Positions 1 through 13,107 of a stretch of DNA of 64,000 nucleotides are shown here, piece after piece. The DNA is from Metridium senile (taxonomy: Eukaryota > Cnidaria > Anthozoa > Actiniaria > Metridiidae), in the NCBI GenBank assembly GCA_949775045.1, contig OX459110.1, forward strand, positions 12,557,741 to 12,621,740. The letters run 5' to 3'. Made by a program: the position numbers and the translations under genes. The stretch's first letter is position 1; every line of letters starts with the position of its first letter. A model generated the notes under the pieces. The model worked only from the letters and a program-made list of their open reading frames with translations, was not told the DNA's origin and did no database searches.

Positions 1-200
1 ATTATCACCCTCGTGCATGGTTATGGTGATTATGATGAGGATGGTGGTGATGATTTTGATGTTGATAGTATAAGTGATAATGATGGTGATTATGATTATG
101 ATGATGTTGATGAGGTACCGGTGATGCTGATGATACTGGTGATACTGATGGTGATGATGTTGATAGTACTAGTCATAATGATGGTGATGGTCATAGGTGA
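1..200. repeat. GATGGT/ATGATG simple repeat
   Basis: Imperfect trinucleotide repeat; the open frame here is Asp/Met-rich artefact. Confidence 0.85.
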
Positions 201-353
201 TGATGATGATTATAGTATATTTAAGAAATGAAATACGTCTTCTGTGTTTTCACGCGCTAATGAAAACCGAGATGCGTTTGGGAGAATTCGAGAGCAGATC
301 AGTCCAAACACGAGACGAAAATTCATTTCTTAAATATACTATAATCATCATCA
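201..353. mobile_element. Palindromic MITE with 31-bp perfect ends
   Basis: 'tgatgatgattatagtatat...' at 201-231 is the exact reverse complement of 323-353; the centre holds a GC-richer 'gggagaattcgagagc' segment. Confidence 0.8.
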
Positions 354-615
354 TTAACATATTGTCGTAATCAGAATCACCGTTGCATTTCATGGAAAAT
401 GACCAATAAGGGCGCGCGAAAGATAAAAACAACGAAAAAACTGACAGTTGAATGAGCGCGCGCGCTTGAAAATGGCGTTGGTGTGTTTCATGCTCTCATG
501 AAACACGGGTTGTTGACCAATCAACGCGCGCGTACTATACCAATTATTTTATCAAAACAGGATCGAAGATGATAACACTGATAAATATTATGAATACTAT
601 GAAAAATGTGATCTA

Positions 616-958
616 ATGCTAATGCTGAATCCCCCCAAAATATCGTGCAAGGTCTCGGTCCTGAAAAAAATATCGTGCAAGGCCAAAAATGGCAAAACAA
701 TATCGGACGAACTTATAAAAAAATATCTTGCCACACTTGAGGGAGGAAAAGAAATATTGAGCAAGCTTAGAATCAGCCAACGCCCCATCAAATATCAAGT
801 ATCAATATTAATTCATTTTCCAAAAAGTCAAGTTAAAGGTATTTTATAAAAAAATATCGTTCATCAATTGAGGAAAATATATATTGAGCAAGCTTAGAAT
901 CAGCCCACGCCCCCATCAAATATCAAATGGTCCATCCCTAAATCATTTTCAAAAAATG
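616..958. repeat. Direct repeats with 'tatcgtgcaag' motif
   Basis: 'gagcaagcttagaatcagcc...cgcccc' occurs at about 758 and 887 in similar contexts. The 'aaaaatatcgtgcaaggcc' motif recurs inverted near 8400-8440. Confidence 0.6.
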
Positions 959-1100
959 GAAACTAGCGAGTAAACTAGTATATAGGCTACGTCGGTGTTT
1001 GATTTAAACGATAGGTAAGAGAATGACATTTGTAACTACGTAAAAAATGTTAACTTCGCTTTACTGACGTTTCGAGCTTTAGCCCTTATCATTTTCCAAA
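959..1100 (+). repeat. Dispersed repeat family A, single copy
   Basis: 'actagcgagtaaactagtat', 'cgtcggtgtttgat', 'aaacgataggtaag' and 'ctgacgtttcgagctttagc' in order; the same layout as the arrays at 23.4 and 60.3 kb. Confidence 0.75.
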
Positions 1101-1779
1101 TAGTCAAGTTTACCTGTGAAATGGTAATTTGGTTATATACATATCACATCTAGTTTACTATTCAGTTAACACTACACTTAGCAAATATAAGCTAAATTGG
1201 CTTAAGGCAGGTCAAATTGACTTTTCTAATTCGTATTGTTTATTCGGCTGTCTCTTATTTGAGAAAAAGTGCCTTATTTGTCTTGTCCTGTTTTTGCACT
1301 TGTACTGGTCGTTGCTTTAAAACTTGACGGACATGCAAGTGTAAACATAAACGTCAACTACATATGTTCCTAATTTTAATTATCTCAAGGAAATGGTAAA
1401 AGTAAAATAAAGCTATAAACTATAAAAAGGAGATAATAATATGTTGCTTGTGTTTTTTTGCATGTGGGCTTAAAAAAAACACCCACTCAAACAAATGGTT
1501 AAAATGAGGCTATTAACTATGAAATGAAGATACAGTCTGCTTGTGTTTTTTTTTCTCGTGCATGTAAATATAATCAGTAAAAAAAGAAACCCACTCAAAA
1601 AATAAAAATTAATTAAAAAAGATCAACATTTAAATACCAAACGTTGTCCAAATGTCTTTCATAGGCGGAAATGAATCCCTATATTTCGAGAAACAAAACT
1701 TTGTTGGCTATTGTAAGTCTCAACAATACCCGTGAACTCGTTGTTAATCAAGCTTACAAAATTGCTCTATACAAAAATG

Positions 1780-2220
1780 GTATTGATTTGGCATTTATGG
1801 AAATGTTTTATTTGTTCCTGGGTAATTTTGGGCTGTCACTCTTCACTTAATTAACTTGTTGGTTGCACATAAACAACGTTACATTATGATTGGAATTAAC
1901 ATAGACATGGCACGTGCACGCCGTTTATCAAGCTTTTAAAAATTGCTCCATTCAAAAGTCTGTGGTATAGATTTGGGAATTAAAGAAATGCTTATTTGTT
2001 TTATCAGTTCCTGGATAATTTTGAGCTGTCACTCTTCACTTAACTTGTTGGTTGCATATAAGCAACGTTATATTGCATGGAAGGAATATAGGCAAGGCAC
2101 GTGCACGCCCCATTCAAAAGTCTGTGGTATAGATTTTACAATAAAGGAAATGTTACTTCTTTTTTAGAATTTTGGGCTGTCACTCTTCACTTAAGTTATT
2201 GGTTACACATAAGCAAGTTA
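1780..2220. repeat. Degenerate direct repeats
   Basis: 'attcaaaagtctgtggtatagattt' and 'ttttgggctgtcactcttcac' recur two to three times (about 1950, 2110; 1828, 2021, 2170). Confidence 0.7.
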
Positions 2221-2790
2221 TGTTATATTGGAAGGAATATCAATTAAGGCAAAAGTATGTTTGAAACGCACGACTGAACGAAACGAAATATTGCACTTCA
2301 CACATACTATATTGATAATTCACAGAAAATTCTGCAGCGACTCCTTTAGGTTAAAACTTCATCAAATGATAAAAATAACAACTATCACTTTACTCCGACA
2401 AACGCTACCGCTCGAAACGTCAATAAACATTATTTACGCGGTGTTTCAAGTTGCCTATTTAATTGCTTATCGTGAGAGCCATCGTTATATAAATATCTTA
2501 AAATCAAAAAAAAAATATAATAATCATGTAAGAAATTATTCTAATTATAATATATAATTACTACGCATATAGTCTGTGAAGGGACCCTTTCGATAACTAC
2601 TATGGTTTACGCAAGACAATATTTTAAACTTCAATTATCACATATTATATAATATCAGAAAAGTAATAAACTATATAATAGCATCATGATATCAAGGTAA
2701 GTTACCTTTCAGTGTATTGTTACAATTGGATGATACCGATCACACACAGCACAGTGAGCAAAAACCTGAACAGTATAGTACAAATTAAGA

Positions 2791-2970
2791 AATAGAAGAC
2801 GAATGTCCGTGTTATATAGCCTGATCTAAACACGCGTGATGTTGGGAGAACACGAGAGAGCGTAGGAAAAGCACGAGTCGTTAGGCGAGTGCTTTTCCAG
2901 CTCTGGAGTGTTCTCCCAACATCACAAGTGTTTAGATCAGGCTATATAAGACGGAAAATTGTCTTCTATT
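2791..2970. mobile_element. 180-bp palindromic element
   Basis: The arms 'aatagaagac...gttatatagcctgatc' and 'gatcaggctatataag...gtcttctatt' pair almost throughout, including 'gggagaacac' with 'gtgttctccc'. Confidence 0.8.
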
Positions 2971-3314
2971 GCTTTATAAAATATTTTTTTAGGCTAAATC
3001 GGCATTTGAATTGCTGATAAGAATAGCAATTCTCAATACACGCGCCATCAATACGCGCGCGCATGTTTAGATAGCCTCATCCAACACGATTTTTGACCAA
3101 TCAGAGCGCGCGTACTATCTAAATTATTTTATAACTAAACATACGCATGTGCAATATCAGTGATCACAGTAATGTACAGCACCAGTCGAAAGCTGCGTTT
3201 TGGTTGGCCCCCTAATACAGTACAGCACTATTGTTTGGTTAGGTTTAATTTGGGGCAATTGTTTGGAAATACCGGCTCTATTGTTTTTAAACCAATTCTA
3301 AAAGATGTTTCGAT

Positions 3315-3700
3315 TTGGTGCTGACTGTCCCCAATATCAGAGCTGAAAAATTTAAGACCGCTAAGGACTATGGGTATGTCTTCAAACGTCATTTTTTCGG
3401 TGGTCTAGGCGGTAAAAGAATCCGTTATCGTCGTATCTCTTATAATATAGTAAAAATCAGAGATTTGTTATCTTTCAAAAGTTCTTGGTATCATTTAGGG
3501 TGTCAAAAAAAAAGAAAATCAGCGTTTTATTCGCCGCTTCATGTTTTTCAGTGCTTATGCGGTATCTCTTAGGGGATAAAAATCGACAGTGACACCCTTT
3601 TTTAAAAGACTCTTAGGATCTTTTAGGGGTATTTTTGAAAATTATCAACAAGCATACCTAATACTTTTACTCCTGTACCCCCCCCCCCCCCCCCCCCGGT
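3315..3700. repeat. Repeat with 'cttttagggg' motifs ending in a C homopolymer
   Basis: Words such as 'tcttaggggataaaaatcg' and 'tcttttaggggtattttt' resemble the 19.4-kb repeat. It ends in an uninterrupted C run at about 3679-3698. Confidence 0.45.
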
Positions 3701-4160
3701 ATTTTGGGCTATACATGTATCTCATTACATATTCCAATATTTGTGTGTAAAGGACAAACTTCCTGTCATCGAATGGATATCTTTTTACTCTAGTATTCCA
3801 AAACAGCATGCAAAATACATAAAGTAAACTAGAGCTAATCATAATTGTTCACCGGTATTTTGGGTTCTGCATCTCACTAGATATTTCTATATTTGTTATA
3901 AAGGACAAACTTCCTGCAATCGAATGATTATATTTTTACTCTAGTATTCCAAAACAGCACGACGAAAATATACGTAAAGTCAACTAGAGCTAATCATAAT
4001 TGTTCACCGGTATTTTGGGTTCTGCATCTCATGCACTAGATATTTCTATATTTGTTATAAAGGACAAACTTCCTGCAATCGAATGATTATATTTTTATTC
4101 TAGTATTCCAAAACAGCACGAAAATATACGTAAAGTAAACTAGAGCTAATCTTAATTGTT
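3698..4160. repeat. ~156-bp tandem repeat, three copies
   Basis: Units begin 'ggtattttggg' at about 3698, 3854 and 4011, and include 'aaggacaaacttcctg' and 'ctagtattccaaaacagca'. Confidence 0.85.
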
Positions 4161-5310
4161 CACAAAGAAGAGGAAGCACTGTAAATCTAACATAAAACAA
4201 CTAATATCTTTAATAATTTTGATAATTTTTCGCTATCTTTAGGACAATAGACCATCTGCCATAACGGAAGTATTTCAGCGTTTGGTTAAAAATAGAGAAC
4301 AAAAGACGCAGACATTTGAGAGTTTATTTAATAATGTAGGTTAGTTCTCTCGTAAACAATATAGAGTATAGTTTCATGGTACAAAATAAGGTTTCTAGAG
4401 GAACATTTACAAAACAAATTGTATACAATACTAATCAGTTTGGATTTTCTATTTTTAAATTACCTCAAAGGAAACGCTATAGGTCCAAGCAATTTTTTAT
4501 TACTTTTTTGCCTAAATACTTCAATAGGTAGCACACAAACACATATAAACACAAATAACTAGAGGATTTTCAATCCACTAGTTAAAGACGTAACGTTGAA
4601 CTAATAAATAAGGAGAAACTCAAGAAAACGCAAGGAAAAAACGCAAGAGAAAACCAAAAGTTAGTTGCATTTATCAAAAATAGTTCTACATAATATTTTT
4701 CTGTAGGCTATAAGACGTTTTTCTCAAAAAATGTTTGGCAATCTCTTTGGTTTTTTTTTTGGCAAGAAAACGTTTTCACTCGAATTGTACGTTTTGCGTA
4801 CGTAACGTTAGATAAAACGCAACGCTGGCTAAAAGAATTGAACGTGCAAGTCATGCATGTCACAAAGAAAAGAGCTAATAATCTGATAATGTTAACGTCA
4901 ACAAGAAAACATAAAGTACAACTTACGCAAGAAAACCGTTACAGGATATACGTAACACGTACTAGAGAAAAAAACGAAACGTAAAAACAGTACAAGTCCA
5001 TGATCCACTATGAAATATCGATTTTTATCTCATATGAAAAAAAGTTTTTTCTCATTTAAAATTATAAATTATAGATTAATTAAAAATTATAGATTTGTTT
5101 TCGTGCAAAAAACTGACAACGATACCGTTTACCGCCTTACTGTAACATTATAATACTAGTCAGAGAGATAACGGAAATAAGGATAGGATAATGAAATGAA
5201 TCTTTAATTTGTTTCCTTTTTCTTTAACTAAAAAAAAATTGAGACTGAATAAATAAAAGAACAACCACTGTAAAAAAACAATTTTTAAATAACTGCAACT
5301 ATATGTATAT
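4161..5310. other. No feature recognised
   Basis: AT-rich unique-looking DNA with no convincing exon or repeat. Confidence 0.6.
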
Positions 5311-5311
5311 T

Positions 5312-5380
5312 ACCCTGCGAGCAGAGGTTCCTTTCTCTTACCTAGTCTAGATAAGAGAAAGGAACCTCTGCTCGCAGGGT
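5312..5380. mobile_element. 29-bp perfect inverted repeat hairpin
   Basis: 'accctgcgagcagaggttcc...' at 5312-5340 is exactly repeated inverted at 5352-5380 with an 11-base loop. It could be a solo MITE or foldback remnant. Confidence 0.75.
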
Positions 5381-5448
5381 ATATGTATATCAGTCTGAGT
5401 GACTAAAATCTAGTAAAAAGATTCGATGCCAATAAATCAAGTTTTGCA

Positions 5449-6330
5449 GTCGTACTAAACACTTGGAATTTGAGACTAAATCCTTCATAAGTCGTTCCAC
5501 AAAGTTTCCATAAAGATACATTCATTCTAATTGCAACATAATATGATCACTAATTCTAATTTATAACAGATTTGGGGCTAATTATTGAGGAAACGGGAGG
5601 CCAATAACTAAAGATCTTAGTTAAGAAGTCGTCCTAAACACTTGGAATTTGAGATTAAATCCTCTACTGAAGTCGTTCCACAAAGTTTCCATAAAGATAC
5701 ATTCATTCTAATTGCAACATAAAATGATCACTTATTCTATTTTATCACAGATCTAGGGCTAATTATAAAGGAAACGGGAGGCCAATAACTCAAGCTCTTA
5801 GTTAAGAAGTCGTCCCAAACACTTGGAATTTGAGACTTAATCCTTAATAAGTCGTTCCACAAAGTTTCCATAAAGATACATTCATTCTAATTGCAACATA
5901 ATATGATCACTAATTCTAATTTATCACAGATCTAGGGCTAATTATTGAGGAAACGGGAGGCCAATAACTCAAGATCTTAGTTAAGAAGTCGTATACTAAA
6001 CACTTGGAATTTGTGACTTAATCCTCCATAAATATACATTCATTCTAATTGCAACATAATATGATCACTTATTCTAATTTATCACAGATCTAGGGCTAAT
6101 TATTGAGGAAACGGGAGGCCAATAACTCAAGATCTTAGTTAAGAAGTCGTATACTAAACACTTGGAATTTGTGACTTAATCCTCCATAAGTCGTTCCACA
6201 AAGTTTCCATAAATATACATTCATTCTAATTGCAACATAATATGATCACTTATTCTAATTTTATAGTGGAAACGTGAGGAAAACAGCTCAAGATCCTAGT
6301 TAAGAAGTGGTCTTTTAAGATTTAAAAATC
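5449..6330. repeat. ~180-bp tandem repeat, five copies
   Basis: Units begin 'gtcgt..taaacacttgg' at 5449, 5628, 5810, 5988 and 6147. The fourth lacks about 22 bp ('gtcgttccacaaagtttcc'). The shared core is 'cattctaattgcaacata'. Confidence 0.88.
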
Positions 6331-7424
6331 TTTTAAGTGTTCTAAAAAAATCCTCAGTTTGTAAAGTGATCAACAAAATTACATTTCTTGTAATTGAGCT
6401 TAATTGCATGTGGTCAATTAATCAAACTTTAGTTTGTGGACGCGCTCTCAATGAGATGGAAGAGGAAAAGAGTAATTATAAAGGGGAGGTGAAATGGAAA
6501 AGAAAAGGGGTGGGAAGGGAGGAGATGGGTGTTGTCTCCTCTCTCTCCTTTAGATGCTGTTTGCTAGATACACACATCAGTTCAAACAACAACAGCAACA
6601 CCATAAACTACAACAACAACATAAAAAACATCATCATGCAACTACAACAACAACAACACCACAACCACCAAAAGACCAACACATTATAAAACAACACGAA
6701 AATAGAACAAAATTACAAAAACAGTAGCAACAGTAATAACAACATTTTAAAACAACACGACAATAGAACAAAATTACAAAAACAGTAGCAACAGTAATAA
6801 CAACAATTAATTAATGTATATGTGAAAACCTAAATATTCCTTGGAGAAAAGCTAAATTTTACTCTACAAAAATATTACTCAAGCTGAACTCATTATATTT
6901 TATTCCTTTCTTTTTTAATGATTACTAATGCTTTTCTTTCATGTGACAACATTCTTGCTAAATTAGGTATATATTATTTGCAATCTAGTAGCTTTAAGGT
7001 ATTGGGAGTTGTAGACTACTTAGTTTAAGTAAACGTGCACTTAGAGGTTGAGATGGAATCGTAGGCGAGTTTATACTTTAAGCCAAGAGACGGCACATTG
7101 CCTTTGGGCAATTGTACCTATAGTTGTTGCTCTTGAACGAAATTGCTGTTCTTAGAAAACACTGTATAGTTGAGTGGATTTCAGTGAAAATATTGCAAAA
7201 AGTGTTATCCCTATTGATATAGAACTTTATTATATGTACATAAACATACTTTATTGAAATCTCCCCGTAGGGCTTTTCTGAATCAATTCACAATTTTAAA
7301 ACTAAAAATGTAATGGGTGTTATAAATACAACTTACAATCTATCTTCAAGCTGTGATTGATAATGATATTGTAATTGTTTCAAATCTAATTCTTTTATAT
7401 TACAGATTCTTTATCCTCTTCTAC

Positions 7425-7880
7425 TCAGACGAAGGGCTAAAGCTCAAAACGTCAGTTAAGTTAAGTTAACATTTTTTACGGTGTTATATACAAATTTCAT
7501 TATATTACCTATCCTTTGTTCATATCATTTATCATCATAATTGACATTATCATCATATCATCAAACATGAACTATCATCATCATTATATTGTAATCATCG
7601 CAAACAAAATCATTTTCATTATGATATCATCATCATAGTTACGGCAAGTTTACCTCACTAATCGGCCTATTTAATAGCTGTTTATGTATGTTCAGGATAT
7701 TCCGTAAACTTATATTTATAAAATATATTCCACTCCGACGAAGGGCTAAAGCTCGAAACGTCAGTAAATTTAACTGTTAACATTTTTTGCAGTGTTAAAA
7801 ATTTCATTCTATTACCTATCGTTTATATCAAACTCCGACGCAGCCTATACTAGTTTACTCGCTAGTTCCCACTCATAAAA
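7425..7880 (-). repeat. Dispersed repeat family A, two inverted copies
   Basis: 'gacgaagggctaaagctc' occurs at about 7428 and 7737; the second copy extends through 'attacctatcg' and 'gcctatactagtttactcgc'. Confidence 0.75.
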
Positions 7881-8289
7881 GTTAAAGTTGTTTCTAAGAC
7901 AATTGGTGCCTATTGAATGAGCCATTATAGGATTTCTCCGGAACACAAGAACCACACTTGGTTTGTATTAATCGCTACCCTTCGGCAATTCCTTTCTTCC
8001 TGTACTTACTTTAATTTTATATTTTGTCCTTCACGAAAAGTTGCGTGCCAAGAATATTAAGTTTTTTATCTGTCCATTTTTTTGGTTACTTACTTTAATA
8101 TGTTTGTGCAGGATATTTGTTACTTATTTTAATATGTTTGTGCAGGATATTTGTTACTAATTTTTTTTGTTGGACTTATTTTTTTTATTAATTATTTTGT
8201 TTTTAGTTACTTATTTTAACATGCGTTTATCTATCCAATTATTTTCTCATTCATCTAATCATATTCCATCTACTTATCTTTTTATGCAT

Positions 8290-8800
8290 CCATCCATTCA
8301 TTTAATCATACATTTAGGGACGGACCACAAGATATTATTAGGTGGGGTCTGGCAATTGTTTGTGCAGGGTATTTGTTTTGCCCTCAAGGCTGGGCAGTAT
8401 TTTTTTCTCTCTTTGCACGATATCTTTTTCAGGATTTTCTGTTGTGTATATTTTTCCAAGGTTATTGCTCTGGCTATACTCTTTTTTTTTTTAATTGCCC
8501 AAATCCCCATAAAATATCTAATGGTCCCTCTCCTATTTACTTATCTACTCAGTCATTTATTATGTTATTCCATCCAAATCACATAAAATATGTGAGTACT
8601 GTGTCAAATTTTAATCAATTAATCAATCATTCATTCATTCATTCATTCATTCATTCATTCATTCATTCATTCATTCGTTCGTTCGTTCGTTCATTCTTTC
8701 ATTCGTTCGTTCATTCGTTCATTCGTTCATTCATTCAACCTTTCGTTCTTTTTCCCCTTTCTTTTTCTTTGCGCACATGTTCAAAACAGAGATGAAAAAT
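8290..8800. repeat. Long dispersed repeat ending in (TTCA)n, copy 1
   Basis: From about 8440 to 8800 it is colinear with 10930-11370, including 'ggttattgctctggctatac', the TTCA/TTCG run and 'tttcttt.gcacatgttc'. Open frames here (HSFI repeats) are not genes. Confidence 0.85.
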
Positions 8801-10929
8801 TCTGAACATTTTTGTAAATAATGATTTTTCAGCTTCGAATGGGTGTTTCATGCTAATATCAAAACGGCTACCTGATAAATTTAGCTATATTAAGAATCGA
8901 ATAAAATCGATGCGTTTCTACAATCAAGCAAACTAACCTTTTAAACAGTTCCAAAATACGATGTTCGCTTTCCTTCGGCTCATCGAAGTACAGAAGTACG
9001 CAATTTTCACTAATTACTGAACAGACGATTTAAATCTCTTGTCAACTCTTGTATTACTTGTTGATTTTTAACTTTTCCAGCGAATTACCTGTTTTGTTTT
9101 TAAGCCTTTAAGTAAAGTTAAAATAGCTTGAACAGTTCTCTGGCAAAATCGATTCTGTTTTAGAACCAAAGCTTTTAAACGTCTAAATCTGTACGCTGAT
9201 TGGTCGACTACAATTTGTGGGAGGTGAACACGAAATTCAATTTATATTGGGAGGTTTTTTTGCTATTGTCAGCCGTATCGTACAACGCTGTTTGCTGTCA
9301 TCACAATTTAAAACGTGTACGATATCTAAACATAGACGTCGAATAGATAAATACAATATTCATTGAAAAAACGTTAATTTATTGGTTGGTTTGCATAAAG
9401 ACGCGCATCTGTCAAAACTCGTAAGATAGTGAAACTTTCAGAAAAAGAAAAGATAAAAACTATATTTTGAAAAATAAAAAATAATAGGTTTACATAAGGA
9501 ATCCATCAGTCAAAACATTCCTATTTTATTTTTATACATTTAAAATTTAATATCAACATTTTGGCAAATTAGTCGAAGATGCAAAAAATCAAACTGCAAA
9601 AGTAATGTAAACAATGGAATTTGCAAATGGCACGAGCACTTTGTTTGTGAGAAACGTTTATTAACACGACTAATTTATTTTGTCTACGACAAATGAAGAA
9701 AAACAAATATATCAACTAATCTAATAACTAAATAGCTTTGAAAGTATGTGAAATGAAATTAAGTGGGAGAGAATGAAATATTTAATTGAAAACAAATTGT
9801 GAAAAATGAGGAATGGGACACTAGCTAGAAGTTAATTTATATAACCGAGTAAATTCTGTCAGATCAGAAATGACAAATGTATCAATCAATTTTGAAATGG
9901 AATGAAATTGAAAGAAACAAGTTAAGACATAGTAGAGAGCCAAATTCTATCAGATCAGAAATGACAAATGTAAATATGCATGTACTGTTTCTCTTAAAAA
10001 AGTAAACAAATTTATCATTTAACTTTTAGTTAATTAATTTTGAAATTGAATGAAACAAAATAGAACACAATTTATAGTGACATTTTAAAATGGAAATGTA
10101 AATTAAAATAAAAACATAAAAATAAAAACGAGTAACTTCGACGTAAACAGTTCAATTACTTATCGAATAAAACTTATTGAAATTTTTTTTTTTTTTTGGG
10201 TTATACTGAAAATTGAAGGGATTAAATTACAACGTTTCGGTTCAAACGTACTGAAACCATCGTCAGGTAAAACTAAATTTATTATGTGCAAATACATCAA
10301 AGTTTAACTGCAAGGGAAACAAACGATAAAATAAGATTACGTATTCACAAAAGGAAAAACAAACTGATATGAGACAAACAAAAGGACTCCAAGGTCATAG
10401 ATAATTAGTCATTCCAAGATTGAAAAGGATTATACATCTAAAAAAAAAAAAAAAAACGAAACGAGATAAAATGTAATAAGTTTAGTTAATTAGTTAAGCT
10501 TATTTTATTTGTTACAAAATAATACAATTCTAGATATAGATGTGGCGGGAGTAGGAAACAGAGCTTACGCCCCAATATCCTACTCCTACGTAAAAATATA
10601 TATAATAAAGTATAAATATTAAATATAAATTGCAAAAAATACTAACGAATGCATCAACCTGAATACTAAGCTAAACACGAATTACTGTAAAAATACACTA
10701 TTGAAAAGGTTTAAAATTATTAATATTATATTTGCTAACGATATATAGGCAAATAGAGGCAAATAAGTCCAAAATTCATTACCATTCTACATTTGAAAAC
10801 AAAAACTGATATCAGTATGCCAACAATAGATGATAAAATAGACAAATGATAAAAACAGACAGTGTTATCTGCTCCAGATAAAACATAATGCTACTTTTAA
10901 AAACACTCTAGTATTTTCTAAATTCGTGT
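8801..10929. other. No gene recognised
   Basis: AT-rich. A 'caacgtttcggttcaaacgt...gaaaccatcgtcagg' motif at 10230-10268 resembles repeat-element ends. No exon structure seen. Confidence 0.6.
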
Positions 10930-11370
10930 TGTCTGTGCATATTTTTCCAAGGTTATTGCTCTGGCTATACTCGTTTTTTTTGTAATTGCCCAAATCCCCA
11001 TAAAATATCTAATGGTCCCTCTCCTATTTACCTATCTACTCAGTCATTTATTATGTTATTCCATCCAAATCACATGAAATATGTGAGTACTGTGTCAAAT
11101 TTTAATCAATTAATCAATCAATCATTCATTCATTCATCCATTCATTCATTCATTCATTCATTCATTCATTCATCCATCCATCCATCCATTCATTCATTCA
11201 TTCATTCATTCATTCATTCATTCATTCATTCATTCATTCATTCATTCATTCGTTCGTTCGATCGTTCGTTTATTCATTCATTCATTCGTTCATTCATTCA
11301 ACCCTACGTTCTTTTTTCCTTTCTTTTTCTTTGTGCACATGTTCAAAACAGAGATGAAAAATTCTGAACT
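10930..11370. repeat. Long dispersed repeat ending in (TTCA)n, copy 2
   Basis: Direct copy of 8440-8800 with a longer TTCA/TCCA tract. Confidence 0.85.
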
Positions 11371-11393
11371 TTTTTTTCTGAACATGGTCTGTT

Positions 11394-11714
11394 CCAGGTG
11401 ATTTCGCGCGCGCACTTCCGGTTAGTATAAGCCAATCAGAAGCATTTCTGTCGCATCGCCAACAGTTCCAAGATGGCGTCGTTCGAGAGAGTTGTTTCCC
11501 TACGTGTTAATCCTCGATAATAAATCCTTAAAATAATTAAAACGTTCTATGTATACTTGGACAATAAAGTTCACTGCTGCTCTATCAGGGATAAAAAAGA
11601 ATAAAAACAAAACGCAAATGCCTTAAAAGTAACTGTTTTTGTCTCGAGGCGCCATTTTGGAACTATTCGTTTTGACAAACAATCCTTTGCGCGCTTCGAA
11701 GCGAGATAACCTGG
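11394..11714. mobile_element. Dispersed element B, copy 1
   Basis: About 320 bp, ends ccaggtgatttcgcgcg / cgcttcgaagcgagataacctgg as short inverted repeats. Two further copies lie in the LOXHD1-like gene. Confidence 0.75.
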
Positions 11715-11920
11715 TTTTTATTTAGGCCGTATATCAATCTAGATGGCGCAAAACAGTGAAAATAGAATATTTAAACAATAACATCATATCGATCTACATC
11801 AGTTTAGTACACTGAAATATATAGACTGAAATAGACACTCAAATATAGAATAGAATAATAAAATGATAACACCAAAAACTAAAAATATCAAGAAAAGATT
11901 CGTTGCTTGTTATCTAGGTT

Positions 11921-12095
11921 TTACACAAAATAGATTTAAAATAATCAAAGTAATGTTTAATAATATGCAGTAAACGAAAATAAAACAGTAAACTGATAAA
12001 AATAATATATTCTTTACACAAAATAGACTTAAAAATAATCAAATTGATGTTTAATAATATGCTGTAAACGAAAATAAAACAATAATCTGACAAAA
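11921..12095. repeat. ~93-bp direct duplication
   Basis: 'acacaaaatagatttaaaataatcaaa' to 'ctg(t/c)aaacgaaaataaaac' occurs twice. Confidence 0.75.
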
Positions 12096-12424
12096 AGAAT
12101 AGAATAGAAACAGATAAGCTATAGTCCAGAAAAAGAAAGACGAAGAAAGAAAGAAGATAACCAAATGACTGACTCAATAATACATTCATTATACAATAGT
12201 GTTTATCTTACTCTACAATACATCTTTTTCAAAACGGTTGTCCCTGGAACATTTGTCATTCCGAGCCAGATTGAAAGGAGTTCTGGTCACCGTCTCAAAA
12301 ACAGACAAAACATTGAAATGATAAGTACACAGCCAAACGAACAAGAAACAAGCAAATTAAGATCAATGGCAATATTTTCTCCAAACTGTGGAATCAACAC
12401 TTTTCAACAAAATTGGATATTAGG

Positions 12425-12700
12425 TTTGCGTTCGTTCGCCCGTTTGCTTGCTCAGTTGCTCGTTTGTTCGTTCTTTAATTCGTGTGTTTCATTGCAAGGT
12501 TCGTTCGTTCGTTCGTTCGTTTGTTTGTTCGTTCTTTCGTTAATTCGTTTCGTTTGTTCGTTCGTTATTTTGTTTCGTTTGTTTGTCTGTTTGCTCGTTT
12601 GTTCGTTTTTGTTTATTTGTTCGTTAGCTTCCTTTGTTGATTAGTTTGTTCGTTATTTCGTTTGTTTGTTTGTCATTTTGTTTGTTTGTTTGATAGTTTT
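12425..12700. repeat. GTTC/GTTT simple repeat
   Basis: Imperfect tetranucleotide run; no gene. Confidence 0.85.
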
Positions 12701-13107
12701 TGATTGATTTCTTTAAAAAAGGGTCTTAACAAGTTTTAGCATGATAGCACGATCTTGACAGTATTCTAGAAGTGTTAATCGAGCAAACGACCCTTACTTA
12801 AAGATATAACAATTGTAAAAAGAATTGCACATTTTCTTTGATAAACTTGTCAAAACTAAAAGCAAAACTCTTATCAATGTCATTTACTTTTAAACGAACC
12901 TTTTAACATTGATTAACAAACATTTATCACTGTCACTTCTTTGCACTGAAAACTTACTGTCAAGATAGTGAGTCTGTAAATGAAATGTTCAAGGGTTGAT
13001 CTATTATGTGGGATAATTAATTAATGTTTTCTTTTGTGCACATCTTTACTGATGGCTATCACTTTATTATATTTATCAATCATTGGCTGTCAATATACAC
13101 CTAATAG

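Noticed and set aside
5449..6330. CRISPR-like regularly spaced array
   Set aside because: Whole ~180-bp units are repeated with no unique spacers, in a eukaryotic context.
8167..8795. Open frames of 139-140 residues with HSFI repeats
   Set aside because: Derived from TTCA simple repeat and a duplicated repeat also present at 10.9-11.4 kb.
12165..12644. 159-residue plus-strand open frame
   Set aside because: The C-terminal half is GTTC/GTTT repeat and the N-terminal half has no recognisable domain or splice context.
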